Shown here piece by piece: positions 51,897 to 60,283 of a stretch of DNA of 64,000 bases. Position 1 is the stretch's first letter; every line of letters starts with the position of its first letter. The stretch spans positions 1 to 64,000 of the forward strand of contig JAETQY010000021.1 in assembly GCA_021770445.1 (NCBI GenBank), in the 5' to 3' direction. The notes beneath the pieces are model-generated. The model did no database searches. It saw nothing but the letters and a program-made list of their open reading frames with translations, and was not told the DNA's origin. This DNA comes from Bacillota bacterium. Lineage in GTDB: Bacteria > Bacillota > Clostridia > Oscillospirales > Oscillospiraceae. Position numbers and translations under genes: made by a program.

Positions 51897-54134
51897 ATGA
51901 GCATTAAAATTGCCCTGGCGGGCAATCCCAACTGCGGCAAGACCACCCTGTTCAACGCCCTTACCGGGTCGGCCCAGTACGTGGGCAACTGGCCCGGGGT
52001 GACGGTGGAGAAGAAGGAGGGCCGGCTGAAGGGGCACAAGGACGTGATCGTCCAGGACCTACCCGGTATCTACTCCCTGTCCCCCTACACCCTGGAGGAG
52101 GTGGTGGCCCGGGACTACCTGGTGAAGGAGCGGCCCGACGTCATTTTGAATATCGTGGACGGCACTAACATCGAGCGCAACCTGTACCTCACCACCCAAC
52201 TGATCGAGCTGGGCCTGCCCGTGGTGGTGGCGGTGAACATGATGGACCTGGTGCGAAAAAACGGCGACCAGATCGATCTGAAAAAATTGGGGGAGGCGCT
52301 GGGCTGTCAGGTGGTAGAGATGTCCGCCTTGAAGAACGAGGGCGGCATGGAGGCCGCCCTGGCGGCGGTAGAGCTGGCTCAGAAGCACCAGTCCAAGGAG
52401 CTGCCCCATGTGTTCACCGGCAGCGTGGAGCACGCCCTGGCCCACATTGAGGAGTCCATTCAGGGGCGGGTGGCGGAGGGGTATCTGCGCTGGTACGCCA
52501 TCAAGATCTTCGAGCGCGACGAGAAGGTGCTGGAGGAGCTGAACCTCGGCCCAGACCTGAAAGCCCACCTGGAGGAGCACATTGCCGACTGCGAGAAGGA
52601 GCTGGACGACGACGCAGAGAGCATCATCACCAACCAGCGGTACTCCTACATCAACTCCGTTGTGACCAAGGCGGTCAAGAAAAAAGCGGCAAAGCACAGC
52701 CTGTCCGTCTCCGACAAGATCGACCAGATCGTCACCAACCGGATTCTGGCCCTTCCGATTTTCGCGGTGATCATGTTCTGCATCTACGCCGTCGCCATGG
52801 GTACCTCCCCGGCGGCGCTCTTTGACGGCTCCGGCGAGGCCTGGGGCATCGGTATCGGCACCTTTGGCACCGACTGGGCCAACGATGTGCTCTTCGGCGA
52901 GATTGTCCCCGATTTCTTTGACGGCATCCTCACCTCCCTGGGCGTCAGCGGCTGGCTGTACGGCCTGATCCAGGACGGCATTGTGGCCGGCGTGGGCGCG
53001 GTTCTGGGCTTTGTGCCCCAGATGCTGGTGCTCTTCCTGCTGCTGGCCATTCTGGAGGATGTGGGCTATATGGCCCGTGTCGCCTTCATTATGGACCGAA
53101 TTTTCCGCCGGTTCGGCCTGAGCGGCAAGAGCTTCATCCCCATGCTGGTGGCCACCGGCTGCGGCGTCCCCGGTATCATGGCCTCCCGGACCATCGAGCA
53201 GGACCGGGACCGGAAAATGACCATCATGACCACCGGCTTTATCCCCTGCGGGGCCAAGATGCCCATCATCGGCCTGTTCGCCGGGGCGGTGTTCGGCGGA
53301 TCCGCCCTGGTGGCTGTCTCCGCCTTCTTCATCGGCATCGCCGCCGTGGTCATCTCCGGCATTATGCTGAAGAAATTTAAGGCCTTCGCCGGGGAGCCCG
53401 CCCCCTTTGTCATGGAACTGCCCACCTACCACGCCCCCTCCGCCGGAAATGTCCTGCGGGCCACCTGGGAACGGGGCTGGTCCTTCATCAAGCGGGCTGG
53501 GACTATCATCCTGCTCAGCTCCATCGTCCTCTGGTTCCTCATGGGCTATGGCGTTGTGGACGGCGCGCTCCAGGCTGTGGAGGACAACAATCACTCTCTG
53601 CTGGCTGCGATCGGCTCTGGGATTGCGATTATTTTTGCACCTCTGGGCTGGGTGGGGGACATGGCCTGGAAGGCCACCACCGCCACCTTCACCGGCTTGA
53701 TCGCCAAGGAGGAAGTAGTCAACTTCTTCGGCGTGGCCTACCACTACGCCGGTGAGGCGGATTTGATGGAGGACGCCAGCGGTATCTACGCCGCGGTAGG
53801 CGCGGACTTCGGGGCCATGGCGGCCTACAGCTTCATGATTTTCAACCTGCTCTGTGCCCCCTGCTTCGCCGCCATGGGCGCCATCAAGCGGGAGATGAAC
53901 AACGCCAAGTGGACGGCGGCCGCCATCGGCTATATGTGCGTCTTTGCCTATGTTGTGTCCCTCATCGTATTCCAGCTCGGCGGGCTGTTCACCGGTGAGG
54001 CGTCCTTCGGCATCGGCACCGTTGTGGCCATTGCCCTGTTGGCCAGCATGATCTACCTGCTGTTCCGCAGGGGCTGGCAGGGCGAGGGGGAGCACCGCCA
54101 CCTCACCTCGGTCTCTGCTGCGGCGGCACATTAA
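51897..54134 (+). CDS. feoB: Ferrous iron transporter FeoB
   Basis: 745 residues. N-terminal G protein: G1 GNPNCGKTTLFN, G2 VGNWPGVTVEKKEG, G3 DLPGIYSL, G4 NMMD; a helical GDI domain (about 175-265); then a membrane part with two Gate motifs (FIPMLVATGCGVPGIMASRT and the later TFTGLIAKEEVVNFFGV). It imports Fe(II), important for anaerobes. TAAGGAGAG upstream. It has DtxR-type sites before it and a small Cys-rich membrane partner after. Confidence 0.97.
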   Translation: MSIKIALAGNPNCGKTTLFNALTGSAQYVGNWPGVTVEKKEGRLKGHKDVIVQDLPGIYSLSPYTLEEVVARDYLVKERPDVILNIVDGTNIERNLYLTTQLIELGLPVVVAVNMMDLVRKNGDQIDLKKLGEALGCQVVEMSALKNEGGMEAALAAVELAQKHQSKELPHVFTGSVEHALAHIEESIQGRVAEGYLRWYAIKIFERDEKVLEELNLGPDLKAHLEEHIADCEKELDDDAESIITNQRYSYINSVVTKAVKKKAAKHSLSVSDKIDQIVTNRILALPIFAVIMFCIYAVAMGTSPAALFDGSGEAWGIGIGTFGTDWANDVLFGEIVPDFFDGILTSLGVSGWLYGLIQDGIVAGVGAVLGFVPQMLVLFLLLAILEDVGYMARVAFIMDRIFRRFGLSGKSFIPMLVATGCGVPGIMASRTIEQDRDRKMTIMTTGFIPCGAKMPIIGLFAGAVFGGSALVAVSAFFIGIAAVVISGIMLKKFKAFAGEPAPFVMELPTYHAPSAGNVLRATWERGWSFIKRAGTIILLSSIVLWFLMGYGVVDGALQAVEDNNHSLLAAIGSGIAIIFAPLGWVGDMAWKATTATFTGLIAKEEVVNFFGVAYHYAGEADLMEDASGIYAAVGADFGAMAAYSFMIFNLLCAPCFAAMGAIKREMNNAKWTAAAIGYMCVFAYVVSLIVFQLGGLFTGEASFGIGTVVAIALLASMIYLLFRRGWQGEGEHRHLTSVSAAAAH

Positions 54135-54153
54135 ATCTTGAAAGGAGACTATT

Positions 54154-54294
54154 ATGACCCCCGGAGAAATTGTTGTCCTCCTAGCGCTGGCAGGCGTAGT
54201 GGGACTGGCGGTCCGTTCCCTGTGGAAAGGCCACAAGGCGGGCGGACACTGTAACGGTGATTGCAGCCAATGTGGTGGCTGTCATCATAAATAG
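54154..54294 (+). CDS. FeoB-associated Cys-rich membrane protein (46 aa)
   Basis: ATG at 54154 has AAAGGAG 6-7 bases upstream, 19 bases after feoB. One TM span (IVVLLALAGVVGLAVRSLW), then a basic stretch (KGHKAGGH) and a metal-binding tail, CNGDCSQCGGCHHK, with four Cys and three His. This matches the small 'FeoB-associated Cys-rich' type (FeoC-like in position but not in fold). It may deliver or sense iron at the membrane. Confidence 0.82.
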   Translation: MTPGEIVVLLALAGVVGLAVRSLWKGHKAGGHCNGDCSQCGGCHHK

Positions 54295-54303
54295 GCCATA
54301 GAG

Positions 54304-54335
54304 GACCGGCTCCCTGATTGCGCAGGGGGCCGGTC
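54304..54335 (+). terminator. Hairpin after the feo operon
   Basis: GACCGGC (54304-54310) with GCCGGTC (54329-54335), inner CCCT/AGGG. Only TACGTTTATG follows, so a modest terminator. Confidence 0.5.
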
Positions 54336-54455
54336 TACGTTTATGTTAGGGCGGTGTTAAAAAGGGGACAGTGCGATTGACACAGGCGGATAAATATGGT
54401 AAAAGTAAAATGGGGAAGATTCGGGAATGATTTGAAAAAGGAGAAATAGATTCAG

Positions 54456-56102
54456 ATGAAACTGTTGGAATTGTTGGGCGTCTTTGGCGGCCTGGCGCTG
54501 TTCCTTCACGGGATGCAGATGATGAGCTCCGGCCTGGAGGCCGCCGCCGGCGGCCGCATGAAGGCCATTTTGGAGAAGCTGACGGCCAACCGCTTTATGG
54601 GGGTGCTGGTGGGTGCGCTGATTACCGCAGCTGTCCAGTCCTCCTCGGCCACCACCGTCATGGTGGTGGGCTTTGTCAACGCGGGGATGATGACGCTGAA
54701 CCAGGCGGTCTGGCTCATCATGGGGGCCAACGTGGGCACCACCGTCACCGGTCTGCTGATCGCCCTAGACGTGGGGGCGCTGGCCCCGGTGGTCGCCTTC
54801 GCCGGTGTGTTCCTGATGGTCTTTGTCAAACGGGCGAAGCTACAGCATATCGGCCAGATCCTGGCCGGCCTGGGTATCCTCTTTATCGGCATGGACACCA
54901 TGAGCGCCGCCATGGCTCCCCTCCGGGAGTTCCCGGCCTTCATCCGCCTGATGTCCACCCTGTCCAACCCTCTGCTGGGTATCCTCTTCGGCGCGGCCTT
55001 CACCGCCCTGATCCAGTCCTCCTCCGCCTCGGTGGGCATTTTGCAGACCCTGGCCGCCAGTGGCATCGTCCAGTTTTCCGGGGCGGTGTTCGTGCTCTTC
55101 GGCCAGAATATCGGCACCTGCATCACCGCCGTGCTGGCCGCCCTGGGCACCAGCCGAAACGCCAAGCGGACCACCTGCATCCACCTGCTGTTTAACCTCA
55201 TCGGCACAGTGGTTTTTACCGCCGCAGTGCTGATATTCCCCATCGTGCCCATGATCGAAGCGGCCATCCCCGGCGCAAAAGCAGAGATCGCCGCCATGCA
55301 CGTGATCTTCAACCTGGCCACCACCGTCCTGCTGCTCCCCTTCGGCAGCGCCCTGGCCCGGCTGGCCTGCCGGCTCCTGCCCGACCGGGAGGACGCCCAG
55401 GAGACCGGCAGCGAGATGCGCCTGGCCTATCTGACTCCCGTGACCGCGGGCGGCAAGGACGGCGGCCTAGGCGTGTCCGCCATCGTGGTGGACCAGCTGC
55501 GCAACGAGCTGCACCGGATGCTAGAGATGGCCCGGCAGAATGTGGACACCGGCTTCAAGGCGGTGCTGGCCCGGGACACCGCCCCCCTGGAGCGGGTGGA
55601 GCAGCGGGAGGAGTATATCGACTTCCTGAACCGGGAGATTTCCCGCTACGTCTCCCGGCTTATCGCCATCGAGACCAACGAACAGGGCTCCCGGACGGTG
55701 AGCAGCTTCTTCACCATCGCGGGCAACATCGAGCGCATTGGCGACCACGCCGACAACCTGGCGGGCTACACCCGCCTTCTGTCCGAGAAGGACATCGCCT
55801 TTTCCCAGTACGCCCAGGAGGAGGTCCGGCAGATGCGGGACATCACCATCCGGGCGGTGTCCGCCCTGTTCTCCGGGGAGGCTGGAGACGAGGGCTGGCT
55901 GGCCCAGGTGGCCCAGCTGGAGCAGAGGATCGACGACATGACCGCCGACTTCCGACGGGCCCAGCTGGTGCGGATGCGGGAGGGCTCCTGCTCCGACGAG
56001 GCCTGCATCCTGTTCTCCGAGCTACTCACTGACTTCGAGCGGATCGGCGACCATGTGCTCAACATTGCCCAGGAGCTGACCCGGGCAGGCACCACCCTGT
56101 AA
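54456..56102 (+). CDS. Na+/phosphate cotransporter (NptA-like) with PhoU domain
   Basis: 548 residues. Two Na/Pi repeats with QSSSATTVMVVGFVNAG and the second QSSSASVGILQTLAASG, eight or nine TM spans to about residue 310, then a helical PhoU-like domain (about 345-545, LEMARQNVDTGFKAVLARD and ERIGDHADNLAGY, ERIGDHVLNIAQEL). It takes up phosphate with sodium. Gene starts at ATG 54456 with AAAAGGAG upstream. Confidence 0.93.
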   Translation: MKLLELLGVFGGLALFLHGMQMMSSGLEAAAGGRMKAILEKLTANRFMGVLVGALITAAVQSSSATTVMVVGFVNAGMMTLNQAVWLIMGANVGTTVTGLLIALDVGALAPVVAFAGVFLMVFVKRAKLQHIGQILAGLGILFIGMDTMSAAMAPLREFPAFIRLMSTLSNPLLGILFGAAFTALIQSSSASVGILQTLAASGIVQFSGAVFVLFGQNIGTCITAVLAALGTSRNAKRTTCIHLLFNLIGTVVFTAAVLIFPIVPMIEAAIPGAKAEIAAMHVIFNLATTVLLLPFGSALARLACRLLPDREDAQETGSEMRLAYLTPVTAGGKDGGLGVSAIVVDQLRNELHRMLEMARQNVDTGFKAVLARDTAPLERVEQREEYIDFLNREISRYVSRLIAIETNEQGSRTVSSFFTIAGNIERIGDHADNLAGYTRLLSEKDIAFSQYAQEEVRQMRDITIRAVSALFSGEAGDEGWLAQVAQLEQRIDDMTADFRRAQLVRMREGSCSDEACILFSELLTDFERIGDHVLNIAQELTRAGTTL

Positions 56103-56114
56103 GACGTTGAAAAA

Positions 56115-56140
56115 GGCCCGCTCCCCTGAGGGAGCGGGCC
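56115..56140. terminator. Convergent terminator
   Basis: GGCCCGCTCCC (56115-56125) and GGGAGCGGGCC (56130-56140) around CTGA, A-run before and GGTATATTTATTTT after. Separates the Na/Pi gene from the leftward formate channel gene. Confidence 0.78.
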
Positions 56141-56147
56141 GGTATAT

Positions 56148-56951
56148 TTATTTTGCTCTGTGACAGGCCCAGATTAGCGCCCCGAAGCCGCACCCACCGA
56201 TGATGTTTCCGATGGTGACGGGAATCAGATTGGCGAAAAAGCCCCCCAGGCTCAGGGCGGACAGGTCCACCCCGGCCTCCAGGGCCAGCTGGGCGTACCG
56301 GGGTACGCCCGCCGCCAGCAGGCCGGCGGGGATGTAGTACATGTTGGCCACGCAGTGCTCAAAGCCGCCAATGACGAAGAAGCTCACCGGCACGAAGGCG
56401 CCGATGGCGCGGCCGGCCAGGCTCTTGCCGCACAGGGAGCACATCACCCCGGCGCACACTAGGATGTTGCACAAAACTCCCAGCACCACCGCTTTCCCGA
56501 AAGGGATGGCGCACTTGGCGGCGGCGGTGCGGATGGTGTGGACCGCCAGCGCCCCACCGGACAGGTCTAACTGACCGCAGTAGACGATGGCCGCGGCCAG
56601 GAACACCGCCCCCAGCAGGTTGCCGATGTAGACGATCACCAGGTTGCGGACCATCCCGGCCAGGGAGGCTTTTTTCTCCAGCAGGGAGACGGTAATGAGG
56701 CAGTTGCCGGTGAACAGCTCCGCCCCGGTGATGATGACCATGATCAGCCCGAAGGGGAACAGCAGACCGCACAGCACCCGGGACAGCCCGGCGTTGGTGA
56801 GCAGATGTCCCGCCGTATTGGCCACCACCGCCCCAGCGGCGATAAAGAATCCCGCCAGCACCGCCGACAGATACAGCTTTGCGGCGCTGTTGGTGGACTT
56901 TTTGGCCCCTACCTGGGCGTAGAAATCAACAAATTCCGCCGGGCTCAGCAT
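56148..56951 (-). CDS. Formate/nitrite channel, FocA/NirC family
   Basis: 267 residues, six TM spans. Family motifs: FPFGLIMVIITGAELFTGNC, NLLGAVFLAAAI, VCAGVMCSLCGKSLAGRAIGAF and FVIGGFEHCVANMYYIP, which has the gating His region. It passes formate or nitrite across the membrane. It ends the folate/histidine gene set; export of formate made from one-carbon units is a reasonable role. Confidence 0.92.
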   Translation of the reverse strand: MLSPAEFVDFYAQVGAKKSTNSAAKLYLSAVLAGFFIAAGAVVANTAGHLLTNAGLSRVLCGLLFPFGLIMVIITGAELFTGNCLITVSLLEKKASLAGMVRNLVIVYIGNLLGAVFLAAAIVYCGQLDLSGGALAVHTIRTAAAKCAIPFGKAVVLGVLCNILVCAGVMCSLCGKSLAGRAIGAFVPVSFFVIGGFEHCVANMYYIPAGLLAAGVPRYAQLALEAGVDLSALSLGGFFANLIPVTIGNIIGGCGFGALIWACHRAK

Positions 56952-56980
56952 ATACGTCGCGCCTTCCTCTCTGTATTTTT

Positions 56981-57005
56981 GTCACCACCCCGAAGGAGTG
57001 GTGAC
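56981..57005. other. Hairpin between folC and the formate channel gene
   Basis: GTCACCAC (56981-56988) pairs with GTGGTGAC (56998-57005). T-runs face outward on the + strand only, so it does not read as a terminator of the leftward operon. Confidence 0.45.
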
Positions 57006-57020
57006 TTTTATAAATTGCGC

Positions 57021-58271
57021 TCAACTCAGCCCCAGCAGGTGCCGCACCTCGCCGATCATATACAGCGACCCGGTGGCGCACACCACGTCCTGGGGTCCCG
57101 CCGCCACCAGAGCTTGGTCCAGGCCGTCCCGGACCGTCCCACAGGGGACGGCTCTGGCCCCCCGGCTCTCCAGCCAGGCGGCTAGGTCGGCGGCGGACAT
57201 GGCCCGGGGGCTGTCCGGGGTAATGGTGTAGAACTCCTTGACCAGGGGAAGCAGTTCCCCCATCATGGCGGGGTAGTCCTTGTCGGCCAGCACGCCGGTG
57301 AGGAAGATCAGCTTCTTTCCCGGGTACAGCTCCCGCAGGGCCTTCCCCAGGGCCTCCATGCACTGGGGGTTGTGGCCTCCGTCCAGAATCACGTCGGGGG
57401 CGCGGCGGGCCAGCTCCAGCCGCCCGGGCCACTTCGCCTGGCTCAGACCGCGGATCACCGCCTCCTCCGGAATATTCCAGCCACGCCGCCGGAGGACATT
57501 CACCGTTTCCAGCACCACGGCGGCGTTGTGGATTTGATACTCCCCCAGCAGGGGGATGTGGTAGGGACCCTTGTCCCGGTAGGTGAAGGTCTGGCCCTCC
57601 AGGTTGGCGGACAGCACCCGGGGAGGAGCGGTCACTGTCAGGGGGACGCCCAGTCTCCGGCAGACGTCCCCCACCACGGACTGAATCCCTTGATCTTGGC
57701 CGTAGAGGACCGCGTCACAGCCGGCCTTGATGATCCCCGCTTTCTCGGCGGCGATCTTGTCCAGGGTATCCCCTAGCAGCTCAGTGTGCTCCAGGCCAAT
57801 GTGGGTGATGACGGCAGCCTCCGGGGCGGGGATGATGTTGGTGGAGTCCAGCCGTCCCCCCAGCCCGGTCTCCAGCACCACGATATCGCACTCCGCCTGG
57901 AGGAAGTAGACCATCCCGATGGCGGTCATTAGCTCAAACTCGGTCTCGTCCTCCGCCGCCTCCAGCACCCGGGCGGTGATGTCCGCCAGGTCCTCCCCAG
58001 GGATGGGAAGGCCGTTCACCTGGAACCGCTCGTGGAAGCGCCACAGGTGGGGGGAGGTGTACAGCCCGGTTTTCAGTCCCGCCGCCGCCAGCACCGAGGA
58101 GAGCATGGCGGCGGTGGAGCCCTTCCCGTTGGACCCGGCGATATGGACGAATTTCAGCTTGTTCTGGGGGGCGCCCAGCCGGCCCAGCAGCCGGCGGATG
58201 CGCTCCAGGCCCGGCTTCTGGCCCACCCAGGCCCGCTGGTGGACCAGCTCTACCGCTTCGGCGTCCGTCAT
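57021..58271 (-). CDS. folC: Folylpolyglutamate synthase / dihydrofolate synthase
   Basis: 416 residues, Mur-ligase fold. ATP-binding P-loop IAGSNGKGSTAAML, folate site TSPHLWRFHERFQVNG, and ETGLGGRLDSTN, HIGLEHTELLG, VILDGGHNPQCMEAL. It adds glutamate to folates to hold them in the cell, matching the upstream folate transporter gene. Four bases after hutD. Confidence 0.95.
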   Translation of the reverse strand: MTDAEAVELVHQRAWVGQKPGLERIRRLLGRLGAPQNKLKFVHIAGSNGKGSTAAMLSSVLAAAGLKTGLYTSPHLWRFHERFQVNGLPIPGEDLADITARVLEAAEDETEFELMTAIGMVYFLQAECDIVVLETGLGGRLDSTNIIPAPEAAVITHIGLEHTELLGDTLDKIAAEKAGIIKAGCDAVLYGQDQGIQSVVGDVCRRLGVPLTVTAPPRVLSANLEGQTFTYRDKGPYHIPLLGEYQIHNAAVVLETVNVLRRRGWNIPEEAVIRGLSQAKWPGRLELARRAPDVILDGGHNPQCMEALGKALRELYPGKKLIFLTGVLADKDYPAMMGELLPLVKEFYTITPDSPRAMSAADLAAWLESRGARAVPCGTVRDGLDQALVAAGPQDVVCATGSLYMIGEVRHLLGLS

Positions 58272-58275
58272 GGCG

Positions 58276-58842
58276 TCACGCCTCCCGGACGCTGGCCAGC
58301 ATCACAAGCCCGGCCTCACAGACCAGCCTGACCGGACCGCCCCCGAAGCCCCGGCACAGCAGCGCCTGGCCCGCCTTAGCCTCCAGCCCCAACTCGGGCA
58401 GGCGGACGGTACCGGAGGCGCAGTAGACAGCCAGGTCCCCCGCTCCGGGCGTCCATTCCGTCTCATGATCTCCGGACAGAACCTCCACCGCCCCTTTGGC
58501 CTTTCCCTTTCGGACCATCAGGTTGAAGTCCACGCACTGGCCCCAGCTCTCCACCGGCACGCCGCCGTCGAAGGCGACCACCTTGCCGGGGACCACCGGG
58601 ACGGGCTCGGCGGCGTCGATTTTCAGCTGAATCTCCCCCTCCAGCACGGACAGGAGCCGGTTGTAGTCGGGCAGGGGGGTGAAGTCGGAGTGGTCCAGCT
58701 CTACGGTGGCGGAGCTGAGCCGCCAGAGGAAGTCCCGGTCGGCATATACCGCCCCCTCCGGGGCGATGGCCAGCTGGGTGGTGGTCCCGCCGGACCAGCT
58801 TGTGGTCACATAGTCGGCTTTGTTCAGCAGCTTCCAGTCCAT
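58276..58842 (-). CDS. hutD: HutD-family protein
   Basis: 188 residues, HutD cupin-like: MDWKLLNKADYVTTSWSGG (the TSWSGGTTTQLAIAP motif), WRLSSATVELDHSDFTPLPDYNRLLSVLEG, and VDFNLMVRKG. HutD is found with histidine utilisation genes and is thought to tune the pathway's flux; the molecular role is unsettled. It sits between folT and folC and supports the histidine link of this cluster. Confidence 0.9.
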   Translation of the reverse strand: MDWKLLNKADYVTTSWSGGTTTQLAIAPEGAVYADRDFLWRLSSATVELDHSDFTPLPDYNRLLSVLEGEIQLKIDAAEPVPVVPGKVVAFDGGVPVESWGQCVDFNLMVRKGKAKGAVEVLSGDHETEWTPGAGDLAVYCASGTVRLPELGLEAKAGQALLCRGFGGGPVRLVCEAGLVMLASVREA

Positions 58843-58858
58843 AGTAAGACTTCCTTTC

Positions 58859-59428
58859 TTACTCAGCGTATTTCAGCACGCCGCTGCGGCGCAGTCCGTG
58901 CATGAGCGGGATGCAGGCCGTGGCCACGACCACTGCGGTGATAACGCCGGTTACATAGCGGGCGGGGGTGATAAAGAGCGCGGGGGCAAAGGAGGTGCGG
59001 TTAAATAGGCTGTCCAGCCACATCCCGAAGGTATTTCCGGTGGTGGTCAGCATAGCACCCAGAACACAGGCGACATAGCAGATCACCGGGCGCTGTTCCA
59101 GCCGCTTGCCGGTGGTGCGGTGCAGCCACATGGCGATGCCGCCTACCACTAGCGGACGGATGGCAGGGGGCCATATCCAGATAAAAGTGGTGGGCATCAG
59201 ACCGTAGGGGCCGATAACCTGGGCAATGAACTCCCCAATCACAGCGACCACCGCGCCCTCCAGCGGCCCGAACATCATGGCAGCCAGGACGATGGGCAGC
59301 GATGCAAAGTTGATTTTGATATAGGGAGTCTCAATCGCGATAGTTCGTTTCAGCAAAAACATCATGGCAATGAGCAGGGCAAGGGTACAGATTTTATAGA
59401 TGTAGATATAGGATCGGCTTTTAGACAT
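58859..59428 (-). CDS. folT: ECF transporter S component, folate type (FolT)
   Basis: 189 residues, six TM spans. INFASLPIVLAAMMFGPLEGAVVAVIGE, partly quoted, is the S-component pattern, and TTGNTFGMWLDS and ITPARYVTGVI follow. The specific call comes from the THF riboswitch in its leader and the folC gene two genes down. It works with a shared ECF A/A'/T module encoded elsewhere. Start ATG 59428, with AAAGGAGCG as the ribosome site that the riboswitch can mask. Confidence 0.9.
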   Translation of the reverse strand: MSKSRSYIYIYKICTLALLIAMMFLLKRTIAIETPYIKINFASLPIVLAAMMFGPLEGAVVAVIGEFIAQVIGPYGLMPTTFIWIWPPAIRPLVVGGIAMWLHRTTGKRLEQRPVICYVACVLGAMLTTTGNTFGMWLDSLFNRTSFAPALFITPARYVTGVITAVVVATACIPLMHGLRRSGVLKYAE

Positions 59429-59433
59429 AATAA

Positions 59434-59580
59434 TACGCTCCTTTCACAGCGTGTTGCCATGCAAGGAGCGTACTCCCCCATGGCAGCGGATGCGGCACAG
59501 CAACGCGGGCAAGTGAACCCTTCGTCCATTGGCAACTTCCCATCCAATGGCACTTGACGCGCTGTACCTACTCTGACCAG
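59434..59580 (-). promoter_or_regulatory. Tetrahydrofolate (THF) riboswitch with RBS-masking hairpin
   Basis: Read on the minus strand from 59577: CAGAGTAGG, then GCGCGTCAAGTGCC, GGATGGGAAGTTG, GGACGAAGGG, and finally GCATCCGCTGCC. These conserved blocks appear in the order known for THF-I riboswitches. Next to it, AAAGGAGCGTA (59434-59444), which holds the folT Shine-Dalgarno, is complementary to TACGCTCCTT (59463-59472 on the minus strand). A 10-bp hairpin can hide the ribosome site, so translation control is predicted: folate bound, folT off. The aptamer starts right after the fchA stop. Confidence 0.9.
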
Positions 59581-59590
59581 GTACGGATAT

Positions 59591-60217
59591 TTACATGGAT
59601 TTGACGACGGTGTCGTAGATCTGATCGGCCAGGGGCAGGGCCTTGGCCAGCAGGGCCTCGCCCTTCTTGCGGTAGTCCTCGGCTAGCTCCTTGTTCTTCA
59701 GGCTGCCGATGTTGATGAGCACGTTGAGCCAGGCGCCCTGGATGGCGGCGCGCAGGGACAGGGCGGACACGCCCAGGTCGCTGGCGGCGCTGTCGTTGCT
59801 CTTGCCCAGGATGGAGGCGGTGAGCTCCAGGGCCTCCACGGCCAGCTCCATCATCTCGAAGGGGGTCTTAGTGCAGCCCTCCAGGCCTTTCTGGATGGCG
59901 GCGGAGCGGGCGGCCTTCTCCTCGTCGGTGGCCTTGGGCATCCCGAAGGCGGCGCTGACCACGTTAAAGGCCTCGGTGTCCCGGTCCATCACGTCCACAA
60001 AGCGGGCCTTCAGGTCCAGCGCCTTGGCCTGAGCGGACTGGGCCAGCTCCTCAAACTCGGCGTACTTCTTCTTGCCCACGGTGAGGCCGCACACCATGGC
60101 GGTGAGGGCGGCGCCCAGGGCGCCCTCCAGGGCGGCGGCGGACCCGCCGCCGGGGGCGGGGGCGTCGGAGGCCAGCAGGTCCACAAACTCAGCAGTTTTC
60201 AGCTCAGCTAATTTCAT
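59591..60217 (-). CDS. fchA: Formimidoyl-THF cyclodeaminase family protein
   Basis: 208 residues. Domain signature LAELKTAEFVDLLASDAPAPGGGSAAALEG (partly quoted) with the glycine-rich PGGGSAAAL loop, and helices with MVCGLTVGKKKYAEF and SNDSAASDLGVSALSL. It turns 5-formimino-THF into 5,10-methenyl-THF and ammonia. Functionally coupled to the upstream ftcD gene. Confidence 0.93.
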   Translation of the reverse strand: MKLAELKTAEFVDLLASDAPAPGGGSAAALEGALGAALTAMVCGLTVGKKKYAEFEELAQSAQAKALDLKARFVDVMDRDTEAFNVVSAAFGMPKATDEEKAARSAAIQKGLEGCTKTPFEMMELAVEALELTASILGKSNDSAASDLGVSALSLRAAIQGAWLNVLINIGSLKNKELAEDYRKKGEALLAKALPLADQIYDTVVKSM

Positions 60218-60246
60218 AGCCTATTTCTCCAATCTGTATTTTTTGG

Positions 60247-60270
60247 TTCCCGCCCCCGCGGGGGCGGGAA
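60247..60270. other. GC-rich hairpin between ftcD and fchA
   Basis: TTCCCGCCCCCG (60247-60258) and CGGGGGCGGGAA (60259-60270): a perfect palindrome. No T-run on the minus strand after it, so message stability is more likely than termination. Confidence 0.6.
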
Positions 60271-60283
60271 TAAAGATAATTTT

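Noticed and set aside
52059..54236. Very long minus-strand frame opposite feoB
   Set aside because: Shadow of feoB; Gly/His/Asp-rich low-complexity product caused by high GC codon use.
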